Shown piece after piece: positions 22,764 through 32,005 of a stretch of DNA of 64,000 nt. This stretch comes from an uncultured archaeon. Lineage in GTDB: Archaea; Thermoproteota; EX4484-205; JAAOZP01. Each line of letters starts with the position of its first letter. Positions within the stretch are counted from its first letter, which is position 1. The position numbers and the translations under genes were made by a program. A model generated the notes under the pieces. That model was not told the DNA's origin. It did no database searches and saw nothing but the letters and a program-made list of their open reading frames with translations. Location of the stretch: NCBI GenBank assembly GCA_938045545.1, contig CALIBN010000015.1, positions 1-64,000 on the forward strand, given 5' to 3'.

Positions 22764-24530
22764 TTGCCATCATGGGAAAAGGAGGCGTTGATAATGCCGG
22801 TGAAAAAGAGCTGGCCAGTGCCTAGTGATATTGAGATCGCTTACAAAGCCGAGCTTTACCCGATTAAGAAGGTTGCAGAGCATATTGGGATTCTAGAGGA
22901 AGAGCTTGACAGTCACGGGAAATATATTGCTAAGGTTGATTACAAAAGCATTCTCAACAGGCTGAATAATAGGCCCCGCGGCAAATTGATTATCGTAACG
23001 GCAATCACCCCCACGCCCCTCGGCGAGGGGAAAACAACCGTTTCAATAGGCTTGGGCCAAGCCTTCCATGAAAGGGGTTTAAAGGTTATTAACACTCTGC
23101 GCGAACCCTCTAAGGGCGTTACCTTTGGAGTAAAAGGCGGTGCAACTGGCGGCGGCTACTCCCAAGTATTACCAATGGATAGGATTAATCTTAATTTCAC
23201 GGGAGACATATCGGCCGTGGAGATTGCCCATAACCTTTGTGCAGCAGCCATAGATGCTAGCATACTTCACGGAAATCCTTTAAGCATCGACCCCCTGTCA
23301 ATCGAATGGCCCTATTGCATGGATGTGGAGGCTAGGGCTCTAAGACGAGCCGTCATAGGATTAGGAGGAAGGTCAAACGGTTACCCTAGGGAGACGCGTT
23401 GGAGCATAACTGTGGCAACTGAAACGGCAGCCATCCATGCGTTGGCCACTGGGTTGGAAGACTTAAGGAAAAGGCTTGGAAAAGCCGTCGTCGCCTACAC
23501 CTATAGTGGGAAACCAGTAACGTGTGAAGAACTTGGAGTGGCCGGGGCCATGGCCGCTCTACTCGTGGAAGCCATTAAGCCTAATCTAGTTCAATCCACA
23601 GAAGGCCACGCCGTTTTAGTCCATGGATTTCCGTTTGCAAACATAGCGCACGGGACCAACTCGATCATAGCTGATTTAGTGGCTTTGAAGCTTGCGGATT
23701 ACGTTATCTGCGAAACCGGGTTTGGCTCTGAATGCGGCTTCTCCAAGTTCTGCGACATTGTATGCCGCCAGTCTCCCGAGATAAGGCCCGATTGCGCCGT
23801 TATCGTCTGCACGATTAGAGCACTTAAAGAACACGGCGGTGCCTTCCTGCTTCGCCCAGGAATGCCCTATAGGAAAGTCAAGAGGGCGGCTGAAACGGAA
23901 AATCTTCAAGCGGTCGAGAAAGGCTGCGAGAATCTGGCTAGACACATAGAAATAGTCCATAAATACGGTATTCCAGCCGTAGTTGCCATAAACAGGTTTA
24001 TCACGGATACCGATAGCGAGATAAGGCTGGTGTGTGAAAAAGCCATCGAGGCTGGCGCCGATGGTGTTGCCGTCGTAGATCCCTGGTCTAAAGGAGGCGA
24101 GGGTTGCCAGGAACTTGTTGATAAGGTTCTTGAAGCGATGAAGAAGCCGCGTGAGCTGAAGTTTCTTTATCCCGCTGAAGCCCCTATCAAGGAGAAAATC
24201 GAGACCATAGCTACTGAACTCTATGGGGCAGAAGACGTGAAATATTCGCCTGAAGCAGAGGAAAAAATAGAGTTTTACAACAGCCTTGGATACGACCGGT
24301 TTCCTGTAAACATGGCTAAAACACCCCTCTCCCTTTCTCACGACCCGCTCTGGAAAAACGTCCCTAAGAACTACACGTTTCCAGTCAACGACATACTCGC
24401 CTTCGTTGGAGCCGGTTTCCTTATCCCGATATGTGGCGAAATACAGTTGATGCCAGGCCTCCCGAGAAAACCCGCCTTCCTAAGGATCGATGTGGAAACG
24501 GAAACTGGAAGGATAAGAGGCCTCTTCTAG
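22764..24530 (+). CDS. fhs: Formate--tetrahydrofolate ligase (true start probably 22794)
   Basis: TAITPTPLGEGKTTVSIGLGQA P-loop, EPSKGVTFGVKGGATGGGYSQVLPMDRINLNFTGD. Confidence 0.95.
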   Translation: MPSWEKEALIMPVKKSWPVPSDIEIAYKAELYPIKKVAEHIGILEEELDSHGKYIAKVDYKSILNRLNNRPRGKLIIVTAITPTPLGEGKTTVSIGLGQAFHERGLKVINTLREPSKGVTFGVKGGATGGGYSQVLPMDRINLNFTGDISAVEIAHNLCAAAIDASILHGNPLSIDPLSIEWPYCMDVEARALRRAVIGLGGRSNGYPRETRWSITVATETAAIHALATGLEDLRKRLGKAVVAYTYSGKPVTCEELGVAGAMAALLVEAIKPNLVQSTEGHAVLVHGFPFANIAHGTNSIIADLVALKLADYVICETGFGSECGFSKFCDIVCRQSPEIRPDCAVIVCTIRALKEHGGAFLLRPGMPYRKVKRAAETENLQAVEKGCENLARHIEIVHKYGIPAVVAINRFITDTDSEIRLVCEKAIEAGADGVAVVDPWSKGGEGCQELVDKVLEAMKKPRELKFLYPAEAPIKEKIETIATELYGAEDVKYSPEAEEKIEFYNSLGYDRFPVNMAKTPLSLSHDPLWKNVPKNYTFPVNDILAFVGAGFLIPICGEIQLMPGLPRKPAFLRIDVETETGRIRGLF

Positions 24531-24684
24531 AGTATCCGGCCACGATGTCCTTCAACTTTCCGAGCTGGCTATGATGAGGTGTTAAACGACCGTTAAGAGG
24601 GCTTCCCCAGCCCAACCATTATAATTAACGTTTAGCGAGGACTCTAAAAGTATAAAAAGGTGAATAGATGAAGAGGGTGAGAAA

Positions 24685-25593
24685 ATGTTCAGGTTTAAGC
24701 AGGAGCAGAAAATCTACGATATCGCTGGCGTGAAGGTTGGCGGTCAGCCGGGTCAACTACCTACTGTAATGATAGGAAGCATATTCTATGGCAAACAGAA
24801 AATATTTGAGGACGAGAGGACTGGAGCATTCTCTAAAGAAAAGGCTGAAGAGCTGTTGAATAAGGAGAAGGAAGTATCTGACAAAACCGGTAATCCTAGG
24901 ATTGTAGACGTATGCTGCACTTGGCCCCAAGCTTTTGGGAAACTCATAGAGTTCGTGGCCGACACGATCGACGGTCCCTTCGCTATAGATGGAACAACTG
25001 AGGAGGCGAGGATTGCAGGAGCCAAATACGTTGGTGAAGCCGGTTTATCTGAGCGCGTCGTCTACAACTCGATAATGCCGCATATTAAAGAGGCTGAGAT
25101 ATCTGCGATCAGGGAGGCGAGGATTAAATCCGCCGTCTTACTAACGTATAACGCTAAAAACCCCACGATAGCCGGGCGTATGCAGATGCTTGACGAGCTT
25201 TTAGCCTTAGCCTCAAAAGCAGGCGTCGAGAGAATCCTAGTTGATACGACTGTTCTCGACATCCCCGACCCAGGACCGGTAAGCAAAGTCGTCTACCTGG
25301 TGAAGGAGAAATACGGTCTACCGGCCGGGGCCGGAACGCATAACGCAGTCCAGAGGTGGAACAGGATGCGCAGACTAGATAGAACACTTTTCTCCATTGC
25401 GAGTAGCGTAGCCGACGTGGCTCCCATATTCATGGGGGCGAACTTCGTAATATATGGGCCGATAGAGAATGCTTCCAACGCGTATTTCCACTGTGCATTG
25501 GCCGACGCCTATGTGGCTTACAGCGTGCGGCAGGAGTTTGGAATAAGACCATTAACTAGCAACCATCCGCTGTTCAAAATATTCAAAGAGTAG
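24685..25593 (+). CDS. mtrH: MtrH-family methyltransferase (tetrahydromethanopterin/THF S-methyltransferase subunit H)
   Basis: MFRFKQEQKIYDIAGVKVGGQPGQLPTVMIGSIFYGKQKIFEDERTGAFSKEKAEELL, PFAIDGTTEEARIAGAKYVGEAGL, ERILVDTTVLDIPDPGPV. Confidence 0.93.
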   Translation: MFRFKQEQKIYDIAGVKVGGQPGQLPTVMIGSIFYGKQKIFEDERTGAFSKEKAEELLNKEKEVSDKTGNPRIVDVCCTWPQAFGKLIEFVADTIDGPFAIDGTTEEARIAGAKYVGEAGLSERVVYNSIMPHIKEAEISAIREARIKSAVLLTYNAKNPTIAGRMQMLDELLALASKAGVERILVDTTVLDIPDPGPVSKVVYLVKEKYGLPAGAGTHNAVQRWNRMRRLDRTLFSIASSVADVAPIFMGANFVIYGPIENASNAYFHCALADAYVAYSVRQEFGIRPLTSNHPLFKIFKE

Positions 25594-25715
25594 AGAACGC
25601 AGCAGAGGCAGATAGGATTAGCGTTTAACATTCGCTACTCCTGCCTAAGTTTATGCGGTTTCCCCTCCGTGTCATCACCGAGACGTGATCGTAAAGTTGT
25701 CGGTTAGGAAAACTT

Positions 25716-26384
25716 TCAATCCCTGTGGTTCGAAAGGGGTTTCGTCTCCGCTTCGCGAAGTATCCTAGTCTTCCCCTGCTCAACTATGATTCTTCCCTCC
25801 TGGAAAAGACGGATCCCTTCCACCAAGACCTCACCCTCAGCCTCTTGAACCCTCCTCTTCAAAGACTCCTCATCGTCATCCTCCCTCACTTCAACAGCCT
25901 TCTGCAATATTATTGGTCCAGCATCCATTTTCTCATCAACGAAGTGGAGAGTACAGCCTGTAATCTTCACGCCGGATTCAAGCACCGCGCGATGGACGTT
26001 CAGGTCCCAACCTGGAAAGGCGGGTAGAAGAGAAGGATGAATGTTCATAATCCTATTCCTAAACTTTTTCACGAACTGGGGGCTTAAGAGCCTGTTATAG
26101 CCTATGAGCAGTACGAGGTCAACCTTCCTACGCTCAAGCTCTAGGGCGACCTCCATATCGTACTCCGCAGGATCCTTACCCTTAGGATCTATGAATATCG
26201 CTTCTATACCGTTCCGTCTCGCCCGCTCCAGCGCATACGCATTCTTCTTATTGCTTATGAGGCAGACTATTTCAGCGTTTAACCTCTTGTGTCTTATCGC
26301 CTCCAAGATGGCCTCCATATCGGTGGCGCGGGTTGATGCGAGTATGCCTATCCTAAGCAACACTACGAGGCCTCGGAGGCGCAT
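25716..26384 (-). CDS. Formyltransferase, PurN-like (10-formyl-THF dependent)
   Basis: IMNIHPSLLPAFPGWDLNVHRAVLESGVKITGCTLHFVDEKMDAGPIILQKAVEV. Confidence 0.85.
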   Translation of the reverse strand: MRLRGLVVLLRIGILASTRATDMEAILEAIRHKRLNAEIVCLISNKKNAYALERARRNGIEAIFIDPKGKDPAEYDMEVALELERRKVDLVLLIGYNRLLSPQFVKKFRNRIMNIHPSLLPAFPGWDLNVHRAVLESGVKITGCTLHFVDEKMDAGPIILQKAVEVREDDDEESLKRRVQEAEGEVLVEGIRLFQEGRIIVEQGKTRILREAETKPLSNHRD

Positions 26385-27196
26385 TCAACCAGATTCCGTA
26401 TGATGGTCGCGACCGTCACCGGGCCCACTCCACCTGGAACCGGTGTTATCGCAGACACTTTTTGGGAAACGCTTTGAAAATCCACATCCCCCACGAGAGT
26501 GCCTTCGACGAAGCTGGTTCCAGCATCGATCACTACAGAACCCTCACCGACCATTTTGTCGGTTATGAGCCTCGGGACACCGGTTGCAGAGATTAATACA
26601 TCCGCTTTCAATGTCTTCTCGCTCAGGTTTTTAGTCTTGATGTGGCAAACGGTTACTGTTGCCATTCGTGAGGTAAGCATTGCAAAAAGGGGCCTTCCTA
26701 CGAGTATGCTGTTGTTCACGATGACGACGTCGGCACCTTCTACGTTAATTCCATACCATTCCAAAATCCTGATCACAGCGTTTGCCGTCGCCGTGGGCTT
26801 GGCTTCCAAGCCGGATAACAATCTTCCCAGGTTTAATGGATGCAGGCCGTCAACATCCTTCTTAATGTCTAAGGCTTCCAATACGTTTAGCGTCGACACG
26901 TTTTTCGGAAGGGGTAGTTGAACAACTATCCCATGAACACCCGTATCCTTATTCAATTCCTTTATGAGCGAGATGAGCTCGGCTTCAGATGGATCGTTAA
27001 GCTCATGCACCACCGCTTTCCCCCCTACAGAGTTGCAGGCTTTAACCTTCATTTTAACGAAAGAATCCTGTGCCTTTGAACCCGAGGCCTTTATGATGTG
27101 CAGCGATGGCGTGAAGCCCAGTTTCTCGATCCTCGCCTTAGCCTCAGCTAGAATCGCGTCGGCCACGGGCTTTCCGCTCAATATCTTAGCCGCCAT
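26363..27196 (-). CDS. folD: Methylenetetrahydrofolate dehydrogenase/methenyl-THF cyclohydrolase
   Basis: VHGIVVQLPLPKN, KKDVDGLHPLNLGRLL, VVIVNNSILVGRPLFAMLTSRMATVTVCH, ITPVPGGVGPVTVATIIRN. Confidence 0.95.
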   Translation of the reverse strand: MAAKILSGKPVADAILAEAKARIEKLGFTPSLHIIKASGSKAQDSFVKMKVKACNSVGGKAVVHELNDPSEAELISLIKELNKDTGVHGIVVQLPLPKNVSTLNVLEALDIKKDVDGLHPLNLGRLLSGLEAKPTATANAVIRILEWYGINVEGADVVIVNNSILVGRPLFAMLTSRMATVTVCHIKTKNLSEKTLKADVLISATGVPRLITDKMVGEGSVVIDAGTSFVEGTLVGDVDFQSVSQKVSAITPVPGGVGPVTVATIIRNLVECASEAS

Positions 27197-27400
27197 CAGG
27201 AATCACCGCAGCCCCTGTAAATCGCGACCCTCGATGCTGATGAATGCCACTTGCCACTAGGAGAGATGTGTCTACGAGTCATACTGGGGCTTACTTTCCA
27301 ACAGTTGGAGTGATGCCCACTCCTAGTGTCAGCCTCATCAACCTTCACCAGTTCTCTAAACCAGTGAGACATCGTGTCCTTCTTCAAACACATGCGTCCT

Positions 27401-27406
27401 TATAAA
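27401..27406 (-). promoter_or_regulatory. Putative TATA box for folD
   Basis: TTTATA on the minus strand (GAAGCATTTATAAGG), about 205 nt upstream of the folD start. Confidence 0.4.
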
Positions 27407-27500
27407 TGCTTCGATTACATTGCTCCATCAGTCAAAATTTTATAAACTATTAGTCCCGGCGATGAGTTTTAAAATATGAATTTCTAGTATTCATGAAACG

Positions 27501-27510
27501 TTTTTATAGG
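27501..27510 (+). promoter_or_regulatory. Putative TATA box for the 5-FCL/membrane fusion gene
   Basis: TTTTTATAGG centred about 26-28 nt upstream of the ATG at 27533, spacing consistent with leaderless archaeal transcription. Confidence 0.5.
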
Positions 27511-27526
27511 GAACTCTTTTCACAAT

Positions 27527-28882
27527 TTGAGAATGGGCGAGGAATCCGGCAACGCTAAGAATGAATTCAGGAAATTAGCAAGAGAGAGGATTCTAGCGAT
27601 GTCGGAACAGCAGAGGAAGAATAAGAGCTTGAAGGCAGTTTCCAACCTTAAAAGTCTAGATGAGTTTTCGAGAGCAAAATGTGTCATGGTGTATGTTTCA
27701 AAGAAGGATGAAGTCGATACGATCGGGCTCATTACTGACATGTTGAAATCCGGTAAAAGAGTTGCAGTACCCTTCGTAGATGAGGAAAGAATGGAGCTGA
27801 TTCCCTGTGAAATATCAAACCTCGAAGAACTAGCTGTTGGAACATTCGGTGTGATGGAGCCGGATCCCGGGAATTTGAGAATCGTTAACACTGAGGAAAT
27901 AGACGTCGTTGTCGTCCCAGGTATGGCTTTCGACAGAAATTGCAACAGGCTTGGCAGAGGGAAAGGTTACTTCGACAGGTTTTTAAAGAGACTTAACGGA
28001 GGGAAGAAAGTAATCGGTTTAGCCTTCTCAGAACAGGTTTTTGACAGCATACCGGTTGAAGAGAACGATGCGAAGGTCGACATCGTGGTTACGGAATCCA
28101 GCATCATAAGGTGCGACGCTGGAGGGCCAAGATCTGGTTTAAGCAGGAAAAAATTCGACGTGCATAAACTTGCCACCTCTTCCCTGTTCATGGCACTCTT
28201 CATCGTGCTTAGGGCAGTCCCAACCTTCCCAATCATAGGGGTACCTGGAGGAAGCTTCCCGGTTTCAGATGTCATTCTGCCGCTTTACGGAGTCTTGCTC
28301 GAGCCTGTTCACGGCGCCACCGTAATCCTCTTAGGAACAATCCTAGGTTTCTTAATAAAGCCTCCCAGGTTTCTTTACCTGGACTTCCTACCGCCGCTGG
28401 TTAACACTTTGACAGTAAGTCTGCTCTGGAGGAGGAAGACGTGGTTAGCACTCCTCATCTATGTTTCCGTATTAGCCGTTTTCATGACAGGGCCTTTTAG
28501 CCTGATACTTATACACCTCGACCTTCCAGGCTTAGAGGCAGATTTGCCATTCCACTGGCTGCACCTCACAGCAATACCCGTCTCCCTGATTCTCATCAGG
28601 CTTGGAAATTTTAAACATAAGGCTGATCCAATTGCATTGAAGTTTTCAGGATGCGCTTTACTCGGAACCATGGGGCAACACTCTATGGGTAGTGCACTAT
28701 TTGGATACGTGTTCGGTCTAACCGGGATGATAAATAGAGAGGGGTTTGAGAAAATCTGGTATACGGTATTCTGGATATATCCTATAGAGAGGATGCTTCT
28801 AGTCTTGGTGAGCACGCTGGTTGGAGTCCCGGCCATCCGAGTATTGACAAGGATAATATGGAGGCCTCAGAACCCATCGTAA
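27527..28882 (+). CDS. 5-formyltetrahydrofolate cyclo-ligase fused to a C-terminal polytopic membrane domain (ECF transporter S-component-like)
   Basis: N-terminal 5-FCL motifs (RILAMSEQQRKNKSLKAVSNL, VVVPGMAFDRNCNRLGRGKGYFDRFLKRL); after about residue 205 a multi-TM domain LFMALFIVLRAVPTFPIIGVPGGSFPVSDVILPLYGVLLEPVHGATVILLGTILGFL... in one open frame. Confidence 0.88.
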   Translation: MRMGEESGNAKNEFRKLARERILAMSEQQRKNKSLKAVSNLKSLDEFSRAKCVMVYVSKKDEVDTIGLITDMLKSGKRVAVPFVDEERMELIPCEISNLEELAVGTFGVMEPDPGNLRIVNTEEIDVVVVPGMAFDRNCNRLGRGKGYFDRFLKRLNGGKKVIGLAFSEQVFDSIPVEENDAKVDIVVTESSIIRCDAGGPRSGLSRKKFDVHKLATSSLFMALFIVLRAVPTFPIIGVPGGSFPVSDVILPLYGVLLEPVHGATVILLGTILGFLIKPPRFLYLDFLPPLVNTLTVSLLWRRKTWLALLIYVSVLAVFMTGPFSLILIHLDLPGLEADLPFHWLHLTAIPVSLILIRLGNFKHKADPIALKFSGCALLGTMGQHSMGSALFGYVFGLTGMINREGFEKIWYTVFWIYPIERMLLVLVSTLVGVPAIRVLTRIIWRPQNPS

Positions 28883-30195
28883 GGCTCGCCCGTCCATATC
28901 GGCCTTGCCTCCCCAACGGTGAAAACTGAGCCCGTAACAAGTATTCTACCCTCTTCCCCGGTGCACGACAAGGCTCGAGCCACCGCCTCCTTAACAGTCG
29001 GCTCAGAACTGTATTTAGCATTCAGATCCTTCAAAACATCCGCCATCCTCTCTATCGGGAGAGCTCTCCCCATGACGCCGTGCTCAGTTAAGATGAACTC
29101 ATCCGTGATCCTCGCAACAGATCGGAGAATCTTATCGTATTCCTTATCCGAGGAAATACTGACGACTGTTTTAAACCTGGCTCCCGGCAGCATTTCCTCT
29201 ATGCTCGACGACAACGCTTCAGCAGCCGCCGGATCCTTTGCGCAATCCAATATGACTAGTGGTCTTTGACTAACGGGCTCCAGCCTCCCCGGCCACACAA
29301 TGTTAGCAAGACCCCTTCTTATGGCATCCTCATTAAAGTCCGATTTACCAGTTAGCTCGGAAAACCTTAGATAGCTCGCTATGGCCGTCGATACGTTCGT
29401 CGCCTGAAAACTCCCCCTGAGCGAAACCTTAAGGTTCTTCAAAAGCGTCTCCCCAAGGTCAACATCTAAAAGCATCCCGGTTAAGTCTGATCTTAAAACT
29501 CTGTGCTTAACATCCCTGGATACCAAGGTGAGCTCGGAGCCCAATTCCATGCAGCGTTCCTCTATGACTTTAAGCGCTGAACCCGAGCAAGCCGTTACGG
29601 TGGGCCGCCCCGGCCTTATTATGCCTGCTTTCTCAAAAGCTATCTTCTCAACAGTATCACCCAAGTGCTTCATATGCTCTAAAGAGACGTTTGTTATGAC
29701 TGAGAGCATCGGGTCGCATGCGTTTGTCGCGTCCAGTCTACCTCCCATACCCACCTCAACGACAGCCACGTCAACGTTTTTCACCGAGAAATACTCATAT
29801 GCCATTGAGACGTTGCACTCGAAAAAGGTTGGAAAGCGTCCTAACCTTCTCGAAACCTTTTCACCAGCCTCTTTAACCACCTCATAGGTCTCCACGACTT
29901 CCCTCCTGGTTATTTCACAGCCATCCACGGCTATCCTCTCGGTGAACCTGCATAGGTGCGGCTTCGTGAACATTCCAACCTTAAGACCCTCCTCGCGTAG
30001 GATTGAGCTTATCATGGTGACAGTGGAACCCTTCCCATTAGTACCCCCTACGAGGATCACAGGATAGTCCTGCTCCGGGTTTCCAAGCTCGTTCAGAACC
30101 CCCTTGACAACATCCAAGCCTAGCTTTATCCCCCTCAGCTCGTAGAGCTCCTTTAACACCCGCACGTACTCAGCGTCATCAGTCCAAGCACTCAA
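28867..30195 (-). CDS. folC: Folylpolyglutamate synthase/dihydrofolate synthase
   Basis: ILVGGTNGKGSTVTMISSILREEGLKVGMFTKPHLCRFTERI, VEVGMGGRLDATNACDPMLSVITNVSLEHMKHLGDTVEKIAFEKAGII. Confidence 0.94.
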   Translation of the reverse strand: MSAWTDDAEYVRVLKELYELRGIKLGLDVVKGVLNELGNPEQDYPVILVGGTNGKGSTVTMISSILREEGLKVGMFTKPHLCRFTERIAVDGCEITRREVVETYEVVKEAGEKVSRRLGRFPTFFECNVSMAYEYFSVKNVDVAVVEVGMGGRLDATNACDPMLSVITNVSLEHMKHLGDTVEKIAFEKAGIIRPGRPTVTACSGSALKVIEERCMELGSELTLVSRDVKHRVLRSDLTGMLLDVDLGETLLKNLKVSLRGSFQATNVSTAIASYLRFSELTGKSDFNEDAIRRGLANIVWPGRLEPVSQRPLVILDCAKDPAAAEALSSSIEEMLPGARFKTVVSISSDKEYDKILRSVARITDEFILTEHGVMGRALPIERMADVLKDLNAKYSSEPTVKEAVARALSCTGEEGRILVTGSVFTVGEARPIWTGEPYDGF

Positions 30196-30430
30196 TTATT
30201 GAAGCACCCCTTTAGCGTGCGCTGAGGAAACCGCGTCCTCTCCATCATTTCTTAACGGTGGAAATCGTCTTGTTTAAATGTCTTACTGAGACGGATTGAA
30301 GCTCGGGAGCATGCGGGTTTACATCGTTTCCCGCTCATCGGAGACGACTATACCATGATAAGCCTGAATCGAAAGCTCCAATAGCTCGTCTACCCCAGGA
30401 GATATGCGGCCGGCTTCCTGAGCAGGAAGG

Positions 30431-30528
30431 GTCATTGAAGCAAGGTTCTAGAGGAATAACCTGGGGGTTCAGGTGTGTACGGGCTTGCCATAAAACGTCA
30501 TTGAAGCAAGGTTCTAGAGGAATAACCT
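30431..30528. CRISPR. Two-repeat/one-spacer CRISPR-like element (orphan)
   Basis: Identical 32-nt units GTCATTGAAGCAAGGTTCTAGAGGAATAACCT at 30431-30462 and 30497-30528 separated by a unique 34-nt spacer; no third copy by eye, no cas genes in window. Confidence 0.45.
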
Positions 30529-30668
30529 TCCCATTCCTTTGTCGCAGGCAAATGGAAAAGGGGAAAGGCCTCACCAGCCATTCGTCGAGTGAAGGAGAAG
30601 CATCAGGGAAAAGCTCAAGTGCACGCGCTAAACCATGAGAAGCAATTTTCCCAAAATAAGGCTCTAAG

Positions 30669-30953
30669 TTAACGATTAAGTTTCAACCCATAATCCGGCA
30701 GAATGTCATCCGCCTTCCGTATGGCGTGAAAACGATATCCTGTGAGACTAGTAAAAACTCCTAGAACACCGATGATCATAAGCATTAATGATATACCTAC
30801 ATCCGGTTGCGCGCTACGGTGTAAAAATGGCTACAGCAGCTTCAGCAGCGCGCGCCATGCTTGTGTCGAGAAGCGAGAATGCCCAGCCTATCCATATTAG
30901 AGTAAACCCGAGCACGCCTGTAAAACGTCCTTTAGTATGCTGAATTCTCATTA
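30669..30953 (-). pseudogene. Decayed small two-TM membrane protein
   Basis: MRIQHTKGRFTGVLGFTLIWIGWAFSLLDTSMARAAEAAVAIFTP then after one frameshift DVGISLMLMIIGVLGVFTSLTGYRFHAIRKADDILPDYGLKLNR*. Confidence 0.5.
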
Positions 30954-31089
30954 TGCTGTAGATTCTTCACATTACACGCGCTTTACGTTTTTATAATTTA
31001 TCCTTTGCAATTTTTCTTACCCTGTTATAAGCCTGATTCTTAATATTCGTTGTAAAAGCTTAATAGCAGGATTAGGAATTAGTTTCTTC

Positions 31090-31947
31090 ATGGAGTATAG
31101 ACGCTTAGGTAGAACAGGTTTCAAAGCAAGCATTCTAACCATAGGAGGCTGCGGCCCAGGAATAGCTCCGAACATGGAGGACGGTTTTAAGGCTTTTGAA
31201 AAAGCGGTTGAAAAAGGCATTAACATGGTTGACGTGGCGCCCAGCTATGGAGAGGCTGAAACTAGGCTTGGGCAATTAATAAGGAGGAACCGTGACAAGT
31301 TGATAGTAACCGAGAAAACTCTTGAGAGAACCAGGGAGGGCGCTTGGAGAGAGCTCCGGCAAACCCTGTCCCGTTTCCAAGTTGAAAACATAGACGTGTA
31401 CCAGTTTCACGCAGTGAGCACGCTGGAGGAGCTTGAAAAGATTTTCAGCGAAGACGGTGCTGTGAAAGCGTTTCTGGAGGCTCGTGAACAGGGATTGATA
31501 AGACACATAGGGATAACAGCCCATTCGGACATGAGGATAGTTGTTAAAGCCCTTGAGAAATTCGACTTCGACACAGTGCTGATACCCGTGAACGTTGGAA
31601 GCCTTATTGCACCTGCGCCCGAGAACGATTTCAACCCGGTTCTGAAAATCGCGAGAGACAGGGATATTGGAGTCATCGCAATAAAGGCGATTTCAAAAGG
31701 CAGGTGGACGGGGGAGAGGAAATACCAGACTTGGTATGAGCCGATGGATGGTCAGGAGGATATTGACAAGGCAGTGTGGTTCACCCTTTCCCAAGAGCCG
31801 GTTGCAACCTACTCCATGGCGTGCGACATAAGGCTTTGGTCAAAGATAATAAGTGCGGGCGAAAGGTTTAGAAAGCTCGCTTCAGAGGAGCAGGAGGCGG
31901 TTGTAAAATATTTTAAGACTAAAGGGGTGAAGCCTCTTTTCCCATAG
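31090..31947 (+). CDS. Aldo/keto reductase
   Basis: MEYRRLGRTGFKASILTIGG, NMVDVAPSYGEAETRLGQLI, NIDVYQFHAV, IRHIGITAHSD. Confidence 0.93.
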   Translation: MEYRRLGRTGFKASILTIGGCGPGIAPNMEDGFKAFEKAVEKGINMVDVAPSYGEAETRLGQLIRRNRDKLIVTEKTLERTREGAWRELRQTLSRFQVENIDVYQFHAVSTLEELEKIFSEDGAVKAFLEAREQGLIRHIGITAHSDMRIVVKALEKFDFDTVLIPVNVGSLIAPAPENDFNPVLKIARDRDIGVIAIKAISKGRWTGERKYQTWYEPMDGQEDIDKAVWFTLSQEPVATYSMACDIRLWSKIISAGERFRKLASEEQEAVVKYFKTKGVKPLFP

Positions 31948-32005
31948 TGTTTCACAACAGTCCTGGCCCGTTACTTCTCCAAGTTTAAAGGGAAACGTGC
32001 CCCAT

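Noticed and set aside
23676-24341. 221-aa minus-strand ORF
   Set aside because: Antisense to formate-THF ligase and with no recognisable motif.
26499-26921. 140-aa plus-strand ORF
   Set aside because: Antisense shadow of folD.
30335-30638. ORFs spanning the two 32-nt repeats
   Set aside because: They exist on both strands because of the repeat; translation simply repeats the same peptide (VIPLEPCFND), not a credible protein.
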